A stretch of 64,000 bases of DNA from Edaphobacter sp. (GCF_028283685.1 NZ_JAPWKF010000008.1:1-64000); one strand, 5' to 3'. Shown: positions 1-9,359, numbered from the stretch's first letter. The notes: generated by a model not told the origin, from the sequence alone. Numbers and translations: made by a program.

Positions 1-241
1 GTCCGGGCTTGAGCGTGGGGGACTGGAAGTCGTGTTCGTAGAGGGCGTGGCCGATGTAGCGGCGGTACTTCTCGTCGGCGGGCCAGCAGTGCGGGATGGA
101 GACGGGTTCGGGTTTGTCGGCGAGGGTGGGCTTGAAGGTCCAGCCGGGGCCGTCGAGCGAGATGCGTTCCGCAGCATGTGCGGCGAGGGGAAGTGCGGGG
201 AGAAGAGCGGCCAGCAGAAGGCGGCGTCGCAGCTTGTTCAT
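1..241 (-). CDS. Secreted glycoside hydrolase family 2-like protein, N-terminal fragment
   Basis: The gene runs off the left edge, so only the first 80 codons are present. They start with a classical signal peptide (MNKLRRRLLLAALLPALPLAAHA, cut after AHA) followed by a segment of the type LDGPGWTF...IPHCWPADEKYRRY, which resembles the start of the sugar-binding jelly-roll domain of GH2 beta-galactosidases and glucuronidases (a 'G.W.F' strand, then 'P..W' before the first aromatic strand). A periplasmic or secreted carbohydrate-active enzyme fits the adjacent TonB receptor. No catalytic residue is visible, so the family is an inference from a short stretch. Confidence 0.5.
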   Translation of the reverse strand, partial: MNKLRRRLLLAALLPALPLAAHAAERISLDGPGWTFKPTLADKPEPVSIPHCWPADEKYRRYIGHALYEHDFQSPTLKPG

Positions 242-286
242 AAGTGTCCTCAGTGTCCTCGGGTGGCAGGGAAGATTCTACGAGAC

Positions 287-316
287 GAAAAGAAGGGCAG
301 AGTTTGCGCTCTGCCC
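287..316 (-). terminator. Intrinsic terminator of the TonB receptor gene
   Basis: Perfect 8-bp stem GGGCAGAG / CTCTGCCC with a 6-nt loop (295-316). Read on the minus strand it is followed at once by TTCTTTTC (294-287). It lies just after the stop of the receptor gene at 339 and before the next minus-strand gene. Confidence 0.75.
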
Positions 317-338
317 CTCCAGTAGGTATGCGGCAAAT

Positions 339-3300
339 TTAGAAGATGAGTTTGGCTGCGAGCTGGAGTGAGCGACCATCGGCTGCGCTGGTGATGGCGC
401 CGAAGGAGCCGTTGGTGTTGCAGCCGCCTGATCCCGAGGTGGGGGTACCGAAACTGTCTCGCGCCGTGATGGTGCAGGGAGCAGCGATACCGTTGTTGCC
501 GCCTGCGGGAACGGTGTTGGCGGAAGCGGAGAAGGAGGTGTTCGGCAGGCCGAAGTTGGCGTGGTTGAGGACGTTGAAGGCTTCGGCGCGAAGCTGAATC
601 TTCCAGCGCTCGGTGATCTCCGTGGTCTTGAAGATGGAGAAGTCGAAGTTTTCGGTTCCCGGTCCGCGCAGGCGGGGCAGCGAGCGCGGGACGTTGCCGA
701 AGGTGTAGTCGGTGGGGTTCTGAAAGGCGAAGGTGTTGAACCACTTTGCGGTGCTGGGGTTCTTGATGCTGGCTGATTCGCCGGGAACGTAGTTGGGGCG
801 GGTTGCGCTATAGGCGTTGGCGCCGGTGATGTTGAGCGGTGTTCCGGTCTGGAAGACACCGATGAGGTTGAACTGGAAGCCGCCGATGGCGCGATTGATC
901 CAGGCGTTGCCGGAGGAGAACTTCTGGTTGCGGCCGAAGGGCAGGTTGTAGAGGGCGCTGACGGTGGCGCGCTGCGAGACGTCGGAGGGGTCAAGCGAGT
1001 ACTCCGCGTGACGGTTATAGACGTTCTGGTAGCCGTTGTTGGCGGCCAGTCCGTTGAGGTAGGCGAGTGGAGAGGTGATGCTGTCTTCGAGTGTCTTGCT
1101 CATGGTGTAGCCGAAGAGCAGGATGAGCCCGTTGCGTGCCTGACGCTGTGCGGAGAGCTGCAGGGCGTGCGACATCAGGTTGGCATCGTGCGGATTGTAG
1201 ACGGAGACTGAGCTGTAGTACGGGTAGGGCAGCAGGGACTGGGCGCGGGTGATGGTGGCGGCGCCGAGTGAGCCGGTGATCTGTCCTGCGTAGGGATTGG
1301 GCACGGAGGCCTGCAGGGCAAGGCGTCCCAGGCTGAAGTACTTGGGGTCGAGCGAATTCATGTTGTAACCACCGGCGGGCAGATGAACGCCATGATTGCC
1401 GACGTAGGTGGCCTGAACAACGATGGAGTAGGGAATCTCACGCTGCACGCTGAGCGTGTATTGCTGCGACATGGGCGTCTTCCAGCGAGTGGGATCCTGA
1501 TACCCGGGCGACTGGCCGAGGAAGCCGAGGGGACCGAAGGCGGCGCCGAGCGGCTGCAGCGGATTGGTGGGGAAGCCGTTTTTGAACTGGAAGGCTACGA
1601 GGCGGGTGTCGTTGCCTGAAGGGTTGTAGCTGGTGTTGGTGGAGGAGAAGCCGTTGGTCTGACCGGTGTAGATCGAGTTGAACATCAGCGGGTAATACAT
1701 GCCGAAGCCGCCGCGCAGGACGGTCTTGCCGTCGGCGGTGGCCTTGTAGGCGAAGCCGATGCGCGGACCGAAGTCGGTGAAGCTTTCGGGGACGAAGTTG
1801 CGGCCTACGCCGCCGGTGTTGGCGTACTGCATGATGCCCTGGAAGCCACCGGAAGAGAGGTTGGGGTTGAAGTTACTGTAGCCGTTGTTCTGCTCATAGG
1901 GCTGCTGCTGATAGTCCCAGCGCAGGCCCAGGTTGAGGGTAAGCCGGTCGGTGGGCTGCCAGTCGTCCTGCAGGAAGAAGGAGGTACTGATGGCGCGGTC
2001 GGTCTCACCGAGATTGGTGGTGATGCTGGCTGTACTGACGGCTCCGGCAAGGAAGCTGGCGTAGCTGTAGCCGGTGTTGACGAAGCCTGGAGCGGCAGCA
2101 GCACCGGAGGGATCGGAGGTGAGACCGGCGGCGAAGCTGAAGTTGCCGGAAGGCGTGTTGCGCTGGAGGTTGCCGCCGATGTTGTAGCGCAGGTCGGTGC
2201 CCATCGTCAGGGTATGGCGCTGGATGACCTTGGTGAGCGTGTCGGTGATCTGCGGCAAGGTGTAGGTGCGCAGGCCGATGGTCTGCACGGAGGCGGGCAG
2301 GCCGTTACCGACGGTGGGCAGGGCGAAGTTGGGAACGTTGGAGGGCAGGCCGAGTTGCTGGGGCCAGTTGCCGCCGGCGCTGACGGCCTGGAAGGGGAAC
2401 TCCTGCCGCTCGACGGAGAGGCGCAGGTCGTTGATCAGCGTGGAGGAGAAGGTATGCGTGTCGCCGGCGAGGATTTCTTTGGCGATGTAGGTGTCGTAGC
2501 GGTTGGCGACGGTGGGATCGGGATAGTAGGTGCCACCACCGGTTCCGCCGTTGGTGAAGTTGTTGTAGTAGGCGTAGCGGACGAAGACGGTGTCCTTGTC
2601 GCTGAGACGGTAGTCGACGCGGCCGAGGGCGTTGTACATGTTGCTGATGCCGCGGTTAAGAAAGAGGAAGTTGTTGGTATTGGTAAACGCGTTGGTCGGG
2701 GTGACGTTGGGCAGCGGGTAGAAGGTGTTCTGGTAGTTGAGCGCGACCGGATCGAGGTTGGTGACCTGGTTGTTGAGGTATGGCTGGCGTGTGGCGATAT
2801 TGCCGTTGATTGTGGTGGTGTAGGGATTGTAGAGCTGGATCTTGTTGCCGTTGGAGTCGGCGAGGCCGGAGAAGTCTCCGGTGCGCTGCGCGGCGGTGGG
2901 CACGGAGAGGTACTGCGGGTTGGACTGGATGAAGCGGTAGGCCTCGTAGTTGGCGAAGAAGTAGGCGCGGTTGTGGACGATGGGTCCGCCGATGGCGCCG
3001 CCGAACTGGTTGTAGCGCAGGACGGGCTTGGTGAGAGGCGGCCGGGCAAAGTAGTTGCGCGCGTTGAAGACGTCGTTGCGCAGGAACTCGTAGATGGAGC
3101 CGTGGAAGTTATTGGTGCCGGAGCGGCTGACCAGATTGACGACTCCGCCGAGGGTAAAGCCGTACTGGGCGGAGAAGGAGCCGCTCTGCACCTTGAACTC
3201 CTGGATGGAGTCGGTGTTGGGGTTGACGGCGATCTCGCCGGTGGTGGTGGAGAGATTGCTCTGGCCGTCGAGGATGTAGGAGTTCGATCCTGTGGGCGAG

Positions 3301-3893
3301 CCGTTGATGGAGATGGCCGAGAGGTTGGTGCCGCGATTGGCGAAGCCGGACTGTGCGACGGTGGTGTTGATGCGGACGCCGGGCGTGAGCGTGGTCAGGG
3401 CGATGGTGTTGCGTCCGTTGAGCGGAAGCTCCTGGATGGATTTTTCGCCGACGACGGCGCCGAGGGTGGCGGAGGTGGTGTCGAGGACGGCCTGCGAGGC
3501 ATCGACCTGTACGGTCTCGGTGGCACCGCCGACGGAGAGCTGCACGTCGGTCTCGACGCGGGAGCCGACGGTGACGGGGATGCCGGTGGTGACGGAGGTC
3601 TGGAAGCCCGGGCGCGAGACCGTCACGCGGTAATTGCTGCCGAGCACCAATGGCGGCGAGTTGTAGAAGCCCGCGTCGTTGGTGGTGAGCGTGAACTTGT
3701 TCTGCGTGTCGAGGTTTTCGATATCGACGGTGGCACCGGTGACGGTTGCGCCGGTGGAGTCTTTGACTGTGCCGATGATGTTGCCGGTGCCCTGCTGCGC
3801 AGAGAGGGGCCCTGCAAGGAAGACAAACAGACCGAAAAAGACGAACAAAGCCGCGAGCCGGTGTCCCCGGCGCCGTGTGAAATGGTTGAACAT
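339..3893 (-). CDS. TonB-dependent receptor, Oar-like, with carboxypeptidase-regulatory-like domain
   Basis: This 1184-residue outer-membrane protein probably imports a bulky polymer fragment using TonB energy. It has a signal peptide (residues about 13-32, ending GPLSAQ), a beta-sandwich carboxypeptidase-regulatory-like domain (about 35-125: 'GTVKDSTGATVTGATV', 'TTNDAGFYNSPPL'), a plug domain ('VQVDASQAVLDTTSA', 'ELPLNGRN', 'YILDGQSN', about 125-260) and a long barrel ending in the aromatic 'AAKLIF'. 'ELPLNGRN' and the length over 1100 are typical of the receptors expanded in Acidobacteria. No SusD-like gene is adjacent. A LacI-type regulator gene lies directly upstream, and a LacI-type operator sits 43 bp before the start codon, so substrate induction through that repressor is likely. 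Confidence 0.9.
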   Translation of the reverse strand: MFNHFTRRRGHRLAALFVFFGLFVFLAGPLSAQQGTGNIIGTVKDSTGATVTGATVDIENLDTQNKFTLTTNDAGFYNSPPLVLGSNYRVTVSRPGFQTSVTTGIPVTVGSRVETDVQLSVGGATETVQVDASQAVLDTTSATLGAVVGEKSIQELPLNGRNTIALTTLTPGVRINTTVAQSGFANRGTNLSAISINGSPTGSNSYILDGQSNLSTTTGEIAVNPNTDSIQEFKVQSGSFSAQYGFTLGGVVNLVSRSGTNNFHGSIYEFLRNDVFNARNYFARPPLTKPVLRYNQFGGAIGGPIVHNRAYFFANYEAYRFIQSNPQYLSVPTAAQRTGDFSGLADSNGNKIQLYNPYTTTINGNIATRQPYLNNQVTNLDPVALNYQNTFYPLPNVTPTNAFTNTNNFLFLNRGISNMYNALGRVDYRLSDKDTVFVRYAYYNNFTNGGTGGGTYYPDPTVANRYDTYIAKEILAGDTHTFSSTLINDLRLSVERQEFPFQAVSAGGNWPQQLGLPSNVPNFALPTVGNGLPASVQTIGLRTYTLPQITDTLTKVIQRHTLTMGTDLRYNIGGNLQRNTPSGNFSFAAGLTSDPSGAAAAPGFVNTGYSYASFLAGAVSTASITTNLGETDRAISTSFFLQDDWQPTDRLTLNLGLRWDYQQQPYEQNNGYSNFNPNLSSGGFQGIMQYANTGGVGRNFVPESFTDFGPRIGFAYKATADGKTVLRGGFGMYYPLMFNSIYTGQTNGFSSTNTSYNPSGNDTRLVAFQFKNGFPTNPLQPLGAAFGPLGFLGQSPGYQDPTRWKTPMSQQYTLSVQREIPYSIVVQATYVGNHGVHLPAGGYNMNSLDPKYFSLGRLALQASVPNPYAGQITGSLGAATITRAQSLLPYPYYSSVSVYNPHDANLMSHALQLSAQRQARNGLILLFGYTMSKTLEDSITSPLAYLNGLAANNGYQNVYNRHAEYSLDPSDVSQRATVSALYNLPFGRNQKFSSGNAWINRAIGGFQFNLIGVFQTGTPLNITGANAYSATRPNYVPGESASIKNPSTAKWFNTFAFQNPTDYTFGNVPRSLPRLRGPGTENFDFSIFKTTEITERWKIQLRAEAFNVLNHANFGLPNTSFSASANTVPAGGNNGIAAPCTITARDSFGTPTSGSGGCNTNGSFGAITSAADGRSLQLAAKLIF

Positions 3894-3935
3894 GCGTCGC
3901 TCCTGACCGTGTAACCCGGCGTTCCAAAACGCAAA

Positions 3936-3949
3936 GTTAATCGGTTAAC
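3936..3949. promoter_or_regulatory. Candidate LacI-family operator
   Basis: GTTAATCGGTTAAC is an inverted repeat (GTTAA / TTAAC) around a central CG, matching the usual AAnCGnTT core of LacI/GalR-family sites. It lies 43 bp upstream of the TonB receptor start and directly downstream of a gene for a LacI-family regulator. The assignment to that regulator is inferred from adjacency. Confidence 0.55.
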
Positions 3950-4114
3950 ATTCGCCGGGGAGCTTAGATTCGGCCATAAAGGCTTGTCAAGCAATTTTCT
4001 GAAATGCGGCACGTCTTTGGGAAGACCGCAGGCTTGTGAGCTTGCGGCGGTCTGCAGAAAAGTTCAGCTACGGTTGCAAATAACGAAATGTGGCGTGTCC
4101 CGTTCGTCGTGGGC

Positions 4115-5143
4115 TCAGGCGGTTTTGCCTTCGGAGAGAGTGAAGGGAAGCAGGATGCGGCGGCGCGGCTGGGCGGGCTTTTCGATGGAGTCGATGAGCA
4201 TGTCGGCGGCGAGCTGCCCCATCTCGAAGGTGGGGATGAAGAAGGCGCTGGGTCGCGGCCGCAGACCGCCGGCGTTGGCCGAGTTGGCGCGGGCGAGGAT
4301 GGCGACGTCGCCGGGAACACTGAGCTGGCGTGCTTCGACGTAGTCGTACATGTGCACGAGCAGAGAGTCGTCGGCGGTGAAGATGGCGGTGGGGCGATCC
4401 TTGCGGCGGGAGAACCAGCCATCAAGGATGGTGAAGGCCTTGACCTGGTCGTACTCGGTGCAGCCGATGTGTTCGGGCTTCAGCTCGAGGCCAGCTTCGG
4501 TGAGACCACGGCGCAGGCCCTGCAGCAGATGAATGTGGGTGGGCAGCGTGGCGGCTCCGCTGAGGAAGGCGATGCGGCGGTGGCCTCGGTCGACGAGATA
4601 GCGTACGGCGGATTCGGCGAGCGCGGCGTCATCGACGCCGACGTAGTTGATCGCCGCACGGCCGTAGTAGGAGTTGATCATCGTGAAGTGAATCTTCGCA
4701 GCATCAAGCTCATGGATGGTGTCGTTGATGTCGCGCGTGGTGCAGGAGCGCGTGTTGATGAAGATGAGGCCGTCGGTGAAGCGGCTTTCGAGGATCTGGT
4801 CGCGAGTGGCGCGTCCGGGACGGCCGGAGGGCGAATAGATCAGCAGGTTGTAGCCGCGGCGCATGACGGTGGCCTGGATGCCGGAGAGAGCCTGCGCGAT
4901 GAACTGGTTGAAGAAGATGGGATCGCGCATGGGGACCATGAGGCCGAGCAGGCGGGTGCGCCTTTCGGCGAGGGCTTTGGCGAGCTCGTTGGGAGCGTAG
5001 CCGAGTTCCTTGGCGATCTTCTGGATAAGCTCGCGCTTGACGGCGCTGACGCGGGTGGTGTCTTTGTTGTTGAGCGCGATCGATACCGCGGCGACGGAGA
5101 CGCCTGCACGCTTGGCGATATCGGATAGCTTGGGTGCGGACAT
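4115..5143 (-). CDS. LacI/GalR-family transcriptional regulator
   Basis: 342 residues. The N-terminal helix-turn-helix is canonical: 'KLSDIAKRAGVSVAAVSIALNN' (5-26), then the hinge 'LGYAPNELAKALAERRTRLLGLMVP' (46-70). The rest is a periplasmic-binding-protein-like sugar sensor fold ('DGLIFINTRS', 'YVGVDDAALAESAVRYLVDRGHRRIAFLSG', 'TAIFTADDSLLVHMYDYVEARQLSVPGDVAILARANS'). It is encoded just upstream of, and in the same direction as, the TonB receptor, so it most likely controls that receptor in response to a sugar or oligosaccharide. The effector cannot be read from sequence. Confidence 0.9.
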   Translation of the reverse strand: MSAPKLSDIAKRAGVSVAAVSIALNNKDTTRVSAVKRELIQKIAKELGYAPNELAKALAERRTRLLGLMVPMRDPIFFNQFIAQALSGIQATVMRRGYNLLIYSPSGRPGRATRDQILESRFTDGLIFINTRSCTTRDINDTIHELDAAKIHFTMINSYYGRAAINYVGVDDAALAESAVRYLVDRGHRRIAFLSGAATLPTHIHLLQGLRRGLTEAGLELKPEHIGCTEYDQVKAFTILDGWFSRRKDRPTAIFTADDSLLVHMYDYVEARQLSVPGDVAILARANSANAGGLRPRPSAFFIPTFEMGQLAADMLIDSIEKPAQPRRRILLPFTLSEGKTA

Positions 5144-5290
5144 GAACGAGGTGCCTCCGGCCGGGTAGATAACAACAACGCCAGTTGCCTTCCAGTCTAA
5201 AGAGTTCTGCCGCGTTCGTGTCGCGCGGGTCCGACGTTCCGGGACTTCAATGATGCTTTATGCTGCAAGGGACCAGAGGGAGAGGGCCGG

Positions 5291-6898
5291 ATGGACCGCA
5301 GAGAATTTATTGCGTATGGCGCTTCTGCGCTATTGAAGGCAAAGAGCAACCCGGCGGAAGAAGCCCAGCCGGTGGTTGGAGCGTCGAGCAATGTGCAGGC
5401 CCTGGCATCTGTCGGCAAGACGAACATTGTGATGATTATGGCGGACCAGCTGCGCCAGGACTGCGTGGGCGTGTATGGCAACCGGGTGATTCGGACGCCG
5501 CACCTGGACCGGCTTGGGAACGAGGGAATTATCTTCGAGCAGGCCTATAGCTCGACGCCAAGCTGCACGCCCGCCCGAAGTGCGCTGATGACGGGGATGA
5601 GTCCGTGGAAGCACGGGATGCTTGGCTACTCCAATATTGCGACCAATCCCTATCCGGTGGAGAAGGCGCGCGCGTTGTCGGAGGCGGGATATTTCACGAT
5701 GGCCGTGGGGAAGAACCACTACTATCCGATTACGAATCCGCATGGTTACAACCATATGGTGACGGACGAGCACTGCAGCTACTGGTTCGATCAAAGTGGA
5801 CCGCAGACGGCTCAATCGTATGAGCCGCGTTGTGATTACGAGTCGTGGTTCTGGTCGCAGATGCCGGACAAAGATCCGCACAAGACGGGCCTGGGCTGGA
5901 ATGACCGTACGGCCAAACCATTTGTCTTTCCGGAAGAGATGCACGCCACGTATTGGACGGGGACGACGGCGGTGCGGTTTCTGGAGCAGTACGAGCGCAA
6001 GGATCCGTTCTTTCTGAAGGTGTCATTCATTCGTCCGCACAGCCCGTACGATCCGCCGGAACGATTCTTCAAGATGTATGAAAAGGCCGACCTGCCCAAA
6101 GCAGAGGCCGGTGAGTGGGCAGTGAAGTATGAGCCGCGCAGCAGCGAGCGCGACGACCTGTGGCATGGCAAGCTGAGCGACGAGATGATCCGCAACTCGC
6201 GCCAGGGCTACTACGGCTCGGTCTCATTCATGGATGAGCAGGTCGGACGCATTCTTGAGGTGTTGGAGCGGCGGGGCATTCTTGAGAGTACGCTGATCGT
6301 CTTTTTCTCGGACCACGGGGATATGCTGGGCGATCAGAACATGTGGCGCAAATCGTATGCGTATGAGCAGTCGGCGCATATTCCCATGCTGATGCGAGTG
6401 CCGAAGTCGATGGGGCTGCGGCGCGGTCAACGGGTGGAGGGCACGGTGGAGCTGCGGGATGTGCTGCCGACGTTTCTTGAGGTCGCCGGGGTGGATGCTC
6501 CGAAGAGCATGGACGGCCGCAGCATGCTGGAGCTGGTGCGCAACGGGAAAGAAGGATGGAGGGAGTACCTCGATCTGGAGCACGACCTGACGTACGACAG
6601 GACAAATCACTGGACAGCACTGACGGATGGCAGGTGGAAGTACATCTTCCATGCCTTCGATGGGCAGGAGCAGCTCTTCGACCTGAAGAAGGATCCCAAT
6701 GAGCTGAACGATCTTGTGGCGAAGAGCAGTTCCGGCAAAGATCTGGCGATGTGGCGCGGCCGCATGGTGGAGCATCTGCGCGAGCGCGGGCCGGAGTGGG
6801 TGGAGGGCGACAGACTCATGCTGCGCCCGAAGAGCATGCTGCACTCGCCGAACTTTCCGGGCTACGTCCCGATGGAGAAGATCGCCGGGTGGCGATGA
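5291..6898 (+). CDS. Tat-exported sulfatase (type I, formylglycine-dependent)
   Basis: 535 residues. It begins with a Tat-like RR signal (MDRREFIAYGASALL). The alkaline-phosphatase-fold sulfatase core starts at 'TNIVMIMADQLRQDC' (metal-binding Asp52). The modification motif C-T-P-A-R is at residues 92-96, where Cys92 should become formylglycine. Further sulfatase signatures are 'AVGKNHYY', 'SFIRPHSPYDPP' and 'FFSDHGDMLGDQNMWRK'. It hydrolyses sulfate esters, probably of a polysaccharide. A good Shine-Dalgarno (gagggaga) precedes the ATG. It is divergent from the LacI gene and convergent with the PQQ dehydrogenase gene, only 4 bp away. Confidence 0.9.
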   Translation: MDRREFIAYGASALLKAKSNPAEEAQPVVGASSNVQALASVGKTNIVMIMADQLRQDCVGVYGNRVIRTPHLDRLGNEGIIFEQAYSSTPSCTPARSALMTGMSPWKHGMLGYSNIATNPYPVEKARALSEAGYFTMAVGKNHYYPITNPHGYNHMVTDEHCSYWFDQSGPQTAQSYEPRCDYESWFWSQMPDKDPHKTGLGWNDRTAKPFVFPEEMHATYWTGTTAVRFLEQYERKDPFFLKVSFIRPHSPYDPPERFFKMYEKADLPKAEAGEWAVKYEPRSSERDDLWHGKLSDEMIRNSRQGYYGSVSFMDEQVGRILEVLERRGILESTLIVFFSDHGDMLGDQNMWRKSYAYEQSAHIPMLMRVPKSMGLRRGQRVEGTVELRDVLPTFLEVAGVDAPKSMDGRSMLELVRNGKEGWREYLDLEHDLTYDRTNHWTALTDGRWKYIFHAFDGQEQLFDLKKDPNELNDLVAKSSSGKDLAMWRGRMVEHLRERGPEWVEGDRLMLRPKSMLHSPNFPGYVPMEKIAGWR

Positions 6899-6902
6899 GG
6901 CT

Positions 6903-8468
6903 TCAGCGCAGGACGAAGGCGTAGAGCGTGTCGCCTGCGGCGGCGACGAGGTACTGGAGGCCGTCGAGCTCGTAGGTGATGGGGCCGTTGCTGACGATGC
7001 TGCCTAGTCCAGCGTGCCAGAGGATGGTGCCGTTGGCTGCGTTGAAGGCGACGAGGTTGGTGGTGGTGTCGCCGGTGAAGAGCAGATTGCCCGCAGTGGT
7101 GAGGATGCCGGAGCGTCCGCCGGAGCTGGGCCACTTGTGATTCCAGCGCACCTTGCCGGTGCGGTAGTCGAAGGCACGCAAGGAGGCCTCGGACCAGCCG
7201 CCGCGATCGTTACCCGCCCAGCCTTCGGGCTTCTTGTTGTTGTCGTAGATGTAGTAGACGCTGTAGGCGTCGTACGCCGGAACATAGAAGAGGCCGGTCT
7301 GCGGGCTGTAGCTGGGCGGATACCAGTTGGCTGCGCCTGCCTGGTTGGGCGAGACGAGTGCGCCGTTAGTGTGGGCCATCTTCTCCGGGTTGGGGATGGG
7401 TGAGCCGTTCTTGCTGACGCCGAGGGTCCAGTTCTGCATGGCGAAGGGGGTGCTCAGCAGGTTTTTTCCGGTAGCGCGATCGAGCAGGAAGTACCAGCCG
7501 TTGCGGCTGGCCTGCGCGACGAGCTTGCGATGCTTGCCATCGATGATGCCGTCGATCAGCACGGGCGTCTGCACGGCGTCCCAGTCGTGGGTGTCGTGCG
7601 GATTGGGCTGGAAGTACCAGACGAGCTTGCCGGTGTCGGGGTTGAGGGCGCAGATGGTGGAGGTGTAGAGATTGTCGCCGAGGCGGGCGAGACCATTGAT
7701 GACGGGCTGCGCGTTGCCGGTGCCGAAGTAGTAGAGATTGAGTTCGGGATCGTAGGTGCCTGCCACCCAGGTCATGCCGCCGCCGTGCATCATGGCCTCG
7801 TCGTTGGGCCAGGTCTTGGCCTCGGGATCGCCGGGGTTGGGATGGTCGTACCAGCGCCATTGCAGGGCTCCGGTCTCGGGATCGTGAGCCTCGATGTAGC
7901 CGGGGTTATCGAAGTCGTCGCCGCTGATGCCGACCATGACGTGGTTCTTGACGATGACGGGAGCGACGCTGCCGAAGTAGAACTGGTCCGGATTGCCGAT
8001 GGAGGCATGCCACTTTTCTTTGCCCGTGGTGCGATCGATGGCGACGAGGTTGCAGTCTTCGGTCTCGAAGTAGACGGTGTTGCCGAGGACGGCGGCGCCA
8101 CGGTTGCCGATGGTCTCACCACCCTTGCTGGCCCAGTCGAACTGCCAGAGCTTGCGGCCGGTACGCGCGTCGACGGCCCAGACGTGGCTGGGCACGGTGA
8201 AGTAGAGTACGCCATCGACCTCGAGCGGCGTGGCGGAGATGCGCTTGCCGCCGCCGGTGGTCGTCTCGACGCGGAAGTTCCACGCGGGCTGGAGCTGTTT
8301 GACGGTGGCGGTGTTGATCTTCGTCAGCGGGCTATAGCGGCGGCCGGAGTAATCGCCGTTGTAGGTGGGCCAGCTGTCGGTGAGCTTGTTGAGCGCGGCG
8401 GTGTCCTGTGCGCGCACGCAGGCAGGGGCGAGAGACAGGGCGAGGAGAGAGGCCGTCAGCAGCTTCAT
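6903..8468 (-). CDS. PQQ-dependent alcohol/sugar dehydrogenase-like beta-propeller
   Basis: 521 residues with a signal peptide (ends CVRAQ). Successive tryptophan-docking repeats of an eight-bladed quinoprotein propeller are visible ('VDARTGRKLWQF', 'IDRTTGKEKWHA', 'HDPETGALQWRW', 'LNPDTGKLVWYF', 'FDYRTGKVRWNH', 'FNAANGTILWHA'). 'NLYYFGTGNAQP' and 'DTHDWDAVQTP' occupy the positions of the Ca/PQQ ligand Asn and catalytic Asp of methanol-dehydrogenase-type enzymes. It should oxidise an alcohol or sugar in the periplasm. Its start codon overlaps the stop of the diheme cytochrome gene (ATGA), so electrons probably pass to that cytochrome. The adjacent-Cys disulphide ring of classic PQQ-MDH is not seen. 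Substrate unknown. Confidence 0.85.
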   Translation of the reverse strand: MKLLTASLLALSLAPACVRAQDTAALNKLTDSWPTYNGDYSGRRYSPLTKINTATVKQLQPAWNFRVETTTGGGKRISATPLEVDGVLYFTVPSHVWAVDARTGRKLWQFDWASKGGETIGNRGAAVLGNTVYFETEDCNLVAIDRTTGKEKWHASIGNPDQFYFGSVAPVIVKNHVMVGISGDDFDNPGYIEAHDPETGALQWRWYDHPNPGDPEAKTWPNDEAMMHGGGMTWVAGTYDPELNLYYFGTGNAQPVINGLARLGDNLYTSTICALNPDTGKLVWYFQPNPHDTHDWDAVQTPVLIDGIIDGKHRKLVAQASRNGWYFLLDRATGKNLLSTPFAMQNWTLGVSKNGSPIPNPEKMAHTNGALVSPNQAGAANWYPPSYSPQTGLFYVPAYDAYSVYYIYDNNKKPEGWAGNDRGGWSEASLRAFDYRTGKVRWNHKWPSSGGRSGILTTAGNLLFTGDTTTNLVAFNAANGTILWHAGLGSIVSNGPITYELDGLQYLVAAAGDTLYAFVLR

Positions 8469-9250
8469 TTCAGGGAGTCCAGATAGGTGGTCATGTTGTG
8501 CATGTCGGCGTTGGTGTACTTGCGGAGCAGTTCCTCATGCGCTGTGTAGGGATTGTCGGTGGTGACGGTGATGCCGGGGACGCGGTTGAAGGAGAGCGTC
8601 TCGCCGGACTTTTCGCGGAGCATGACGGTGAAGTCGTCGATGTGAACGACGTCGCCGGTGTAGGTCTTACCGGAGCGCAGCTTCACGGTGACCTGTACTT
8701 TTTTCTTGAGGAAGAGGCCGGAGTTGGGGAAGAGGAACTTCTGCTGCAGCGCGGAGGCGGAGTACTTTTTACCGATGCCTGCGAGGTCACCGGTGACGGA
8801 GTGGCACTTGGTGCAGCCGCCGGCGCCGTTGAAGTAGGCCTCGCCAGCCTGGGCGTCACCGTTGAGCAGGCCGGTGGGCTGCGAGTTGCCGCCGCTGCGC
8901 AGAATGCCGTTGATGGAGGCGGTGAGGAACTGCGAGAGATCGCCGAGCTGCTTGTCGTTGAACTTGTAACTGTGACCGGGCAGTGTGGTCAGCAGCGGTC
9001 CGAGCTCCTTGCCGTAGAGCATCTCGCGGCGATCGTGGAGGACGGGAAGCGAACGGATGAGGTCGGGTCCGTTGGCGGTGCCTCGCGCGTCGTCGCCGTG
9101 GCAGCTGGCGCATTTGCCCGCGTAGATAGCGGCTCCGCGATCGCGGCGGTCGGGATCAACGGGCGAGTGGGGGAACTGTGCCAGCAGGGGCACAGATATC
9201 AGGGGTAACAGGGCAGTGACCTGCAGAGATCTCAGCAACAGCCATTTCAC
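8465..9250 (-). CDS. Diheme c-type cytochrome, electron acceptor for the PQQ dehydrogenase
   Basis: A GTG start at 9250 gives 261 residues with a proper signal peptide (VKWLLLRSLQVTALLPLISVPLLAQ). The frame is open further upstream, but that part overlaps the divergent gene at 9360 and has no signal sequence. Two haem motifs are present, CASCHG and CTKCHS, with Met candidates for axial ligands. The segment between and after them ('VQVTVKLRSGKTYTGDVVHIDDFTVMLREKSGE') looks like a small beta-barrel, as in membrane-associated cytochromes of PQQ systems. The stop overlaps the dehydrogenase start by 4 nt, indicating translational coupling and a shared periplasmic respiratory function. Confidence 0.85.
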   Translation of the reverse strand: MKWLLLRSLQVTALLPLISVPLLAQFPHSPVDPDRRDRGAAIYAGKCASCHGDDARGTANGPDLIRSLPVLHDRREMLYGKELGPLLTTLPGHSYKFNDKQLGDLSQFLTASINGILRSGGNSQPTGLLNGDAQAGEAYFNGAGGCTKCHSVTGDLAGIGKKYSASALQQKFLFPNSGLFLKKKVQVTVKLRSGKTYTGDVVHIDDFTVMLREKSGETLSFNRVPGITVTTDNPYTAHEELLRKYTNADMHNMTTYLDSLK

Positions 9251-9359
9251 TTCGTCCAACTCCAGGGCCGATGGGTTGTTCAGCAGTTTACAGAATGACG
9301 CGTAACGTGTGCCTGCGGCAGCACATCCTTTATACTGGCTCGCCAGCACAGGAGACAGG

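Noticed and set aside
2214..3914. Open frame of 566 codons on the plus strand opposite the first TonB receptor gene
   Set aside because: Its composition (Gly/Val/Asp/Glu repeats) is that of a GC-rich antisense shadow. It has no domain and covers a gene with clear homology. The same applies to long antisense frames at 36515-37981, 44148-45686 and 51784-53232.
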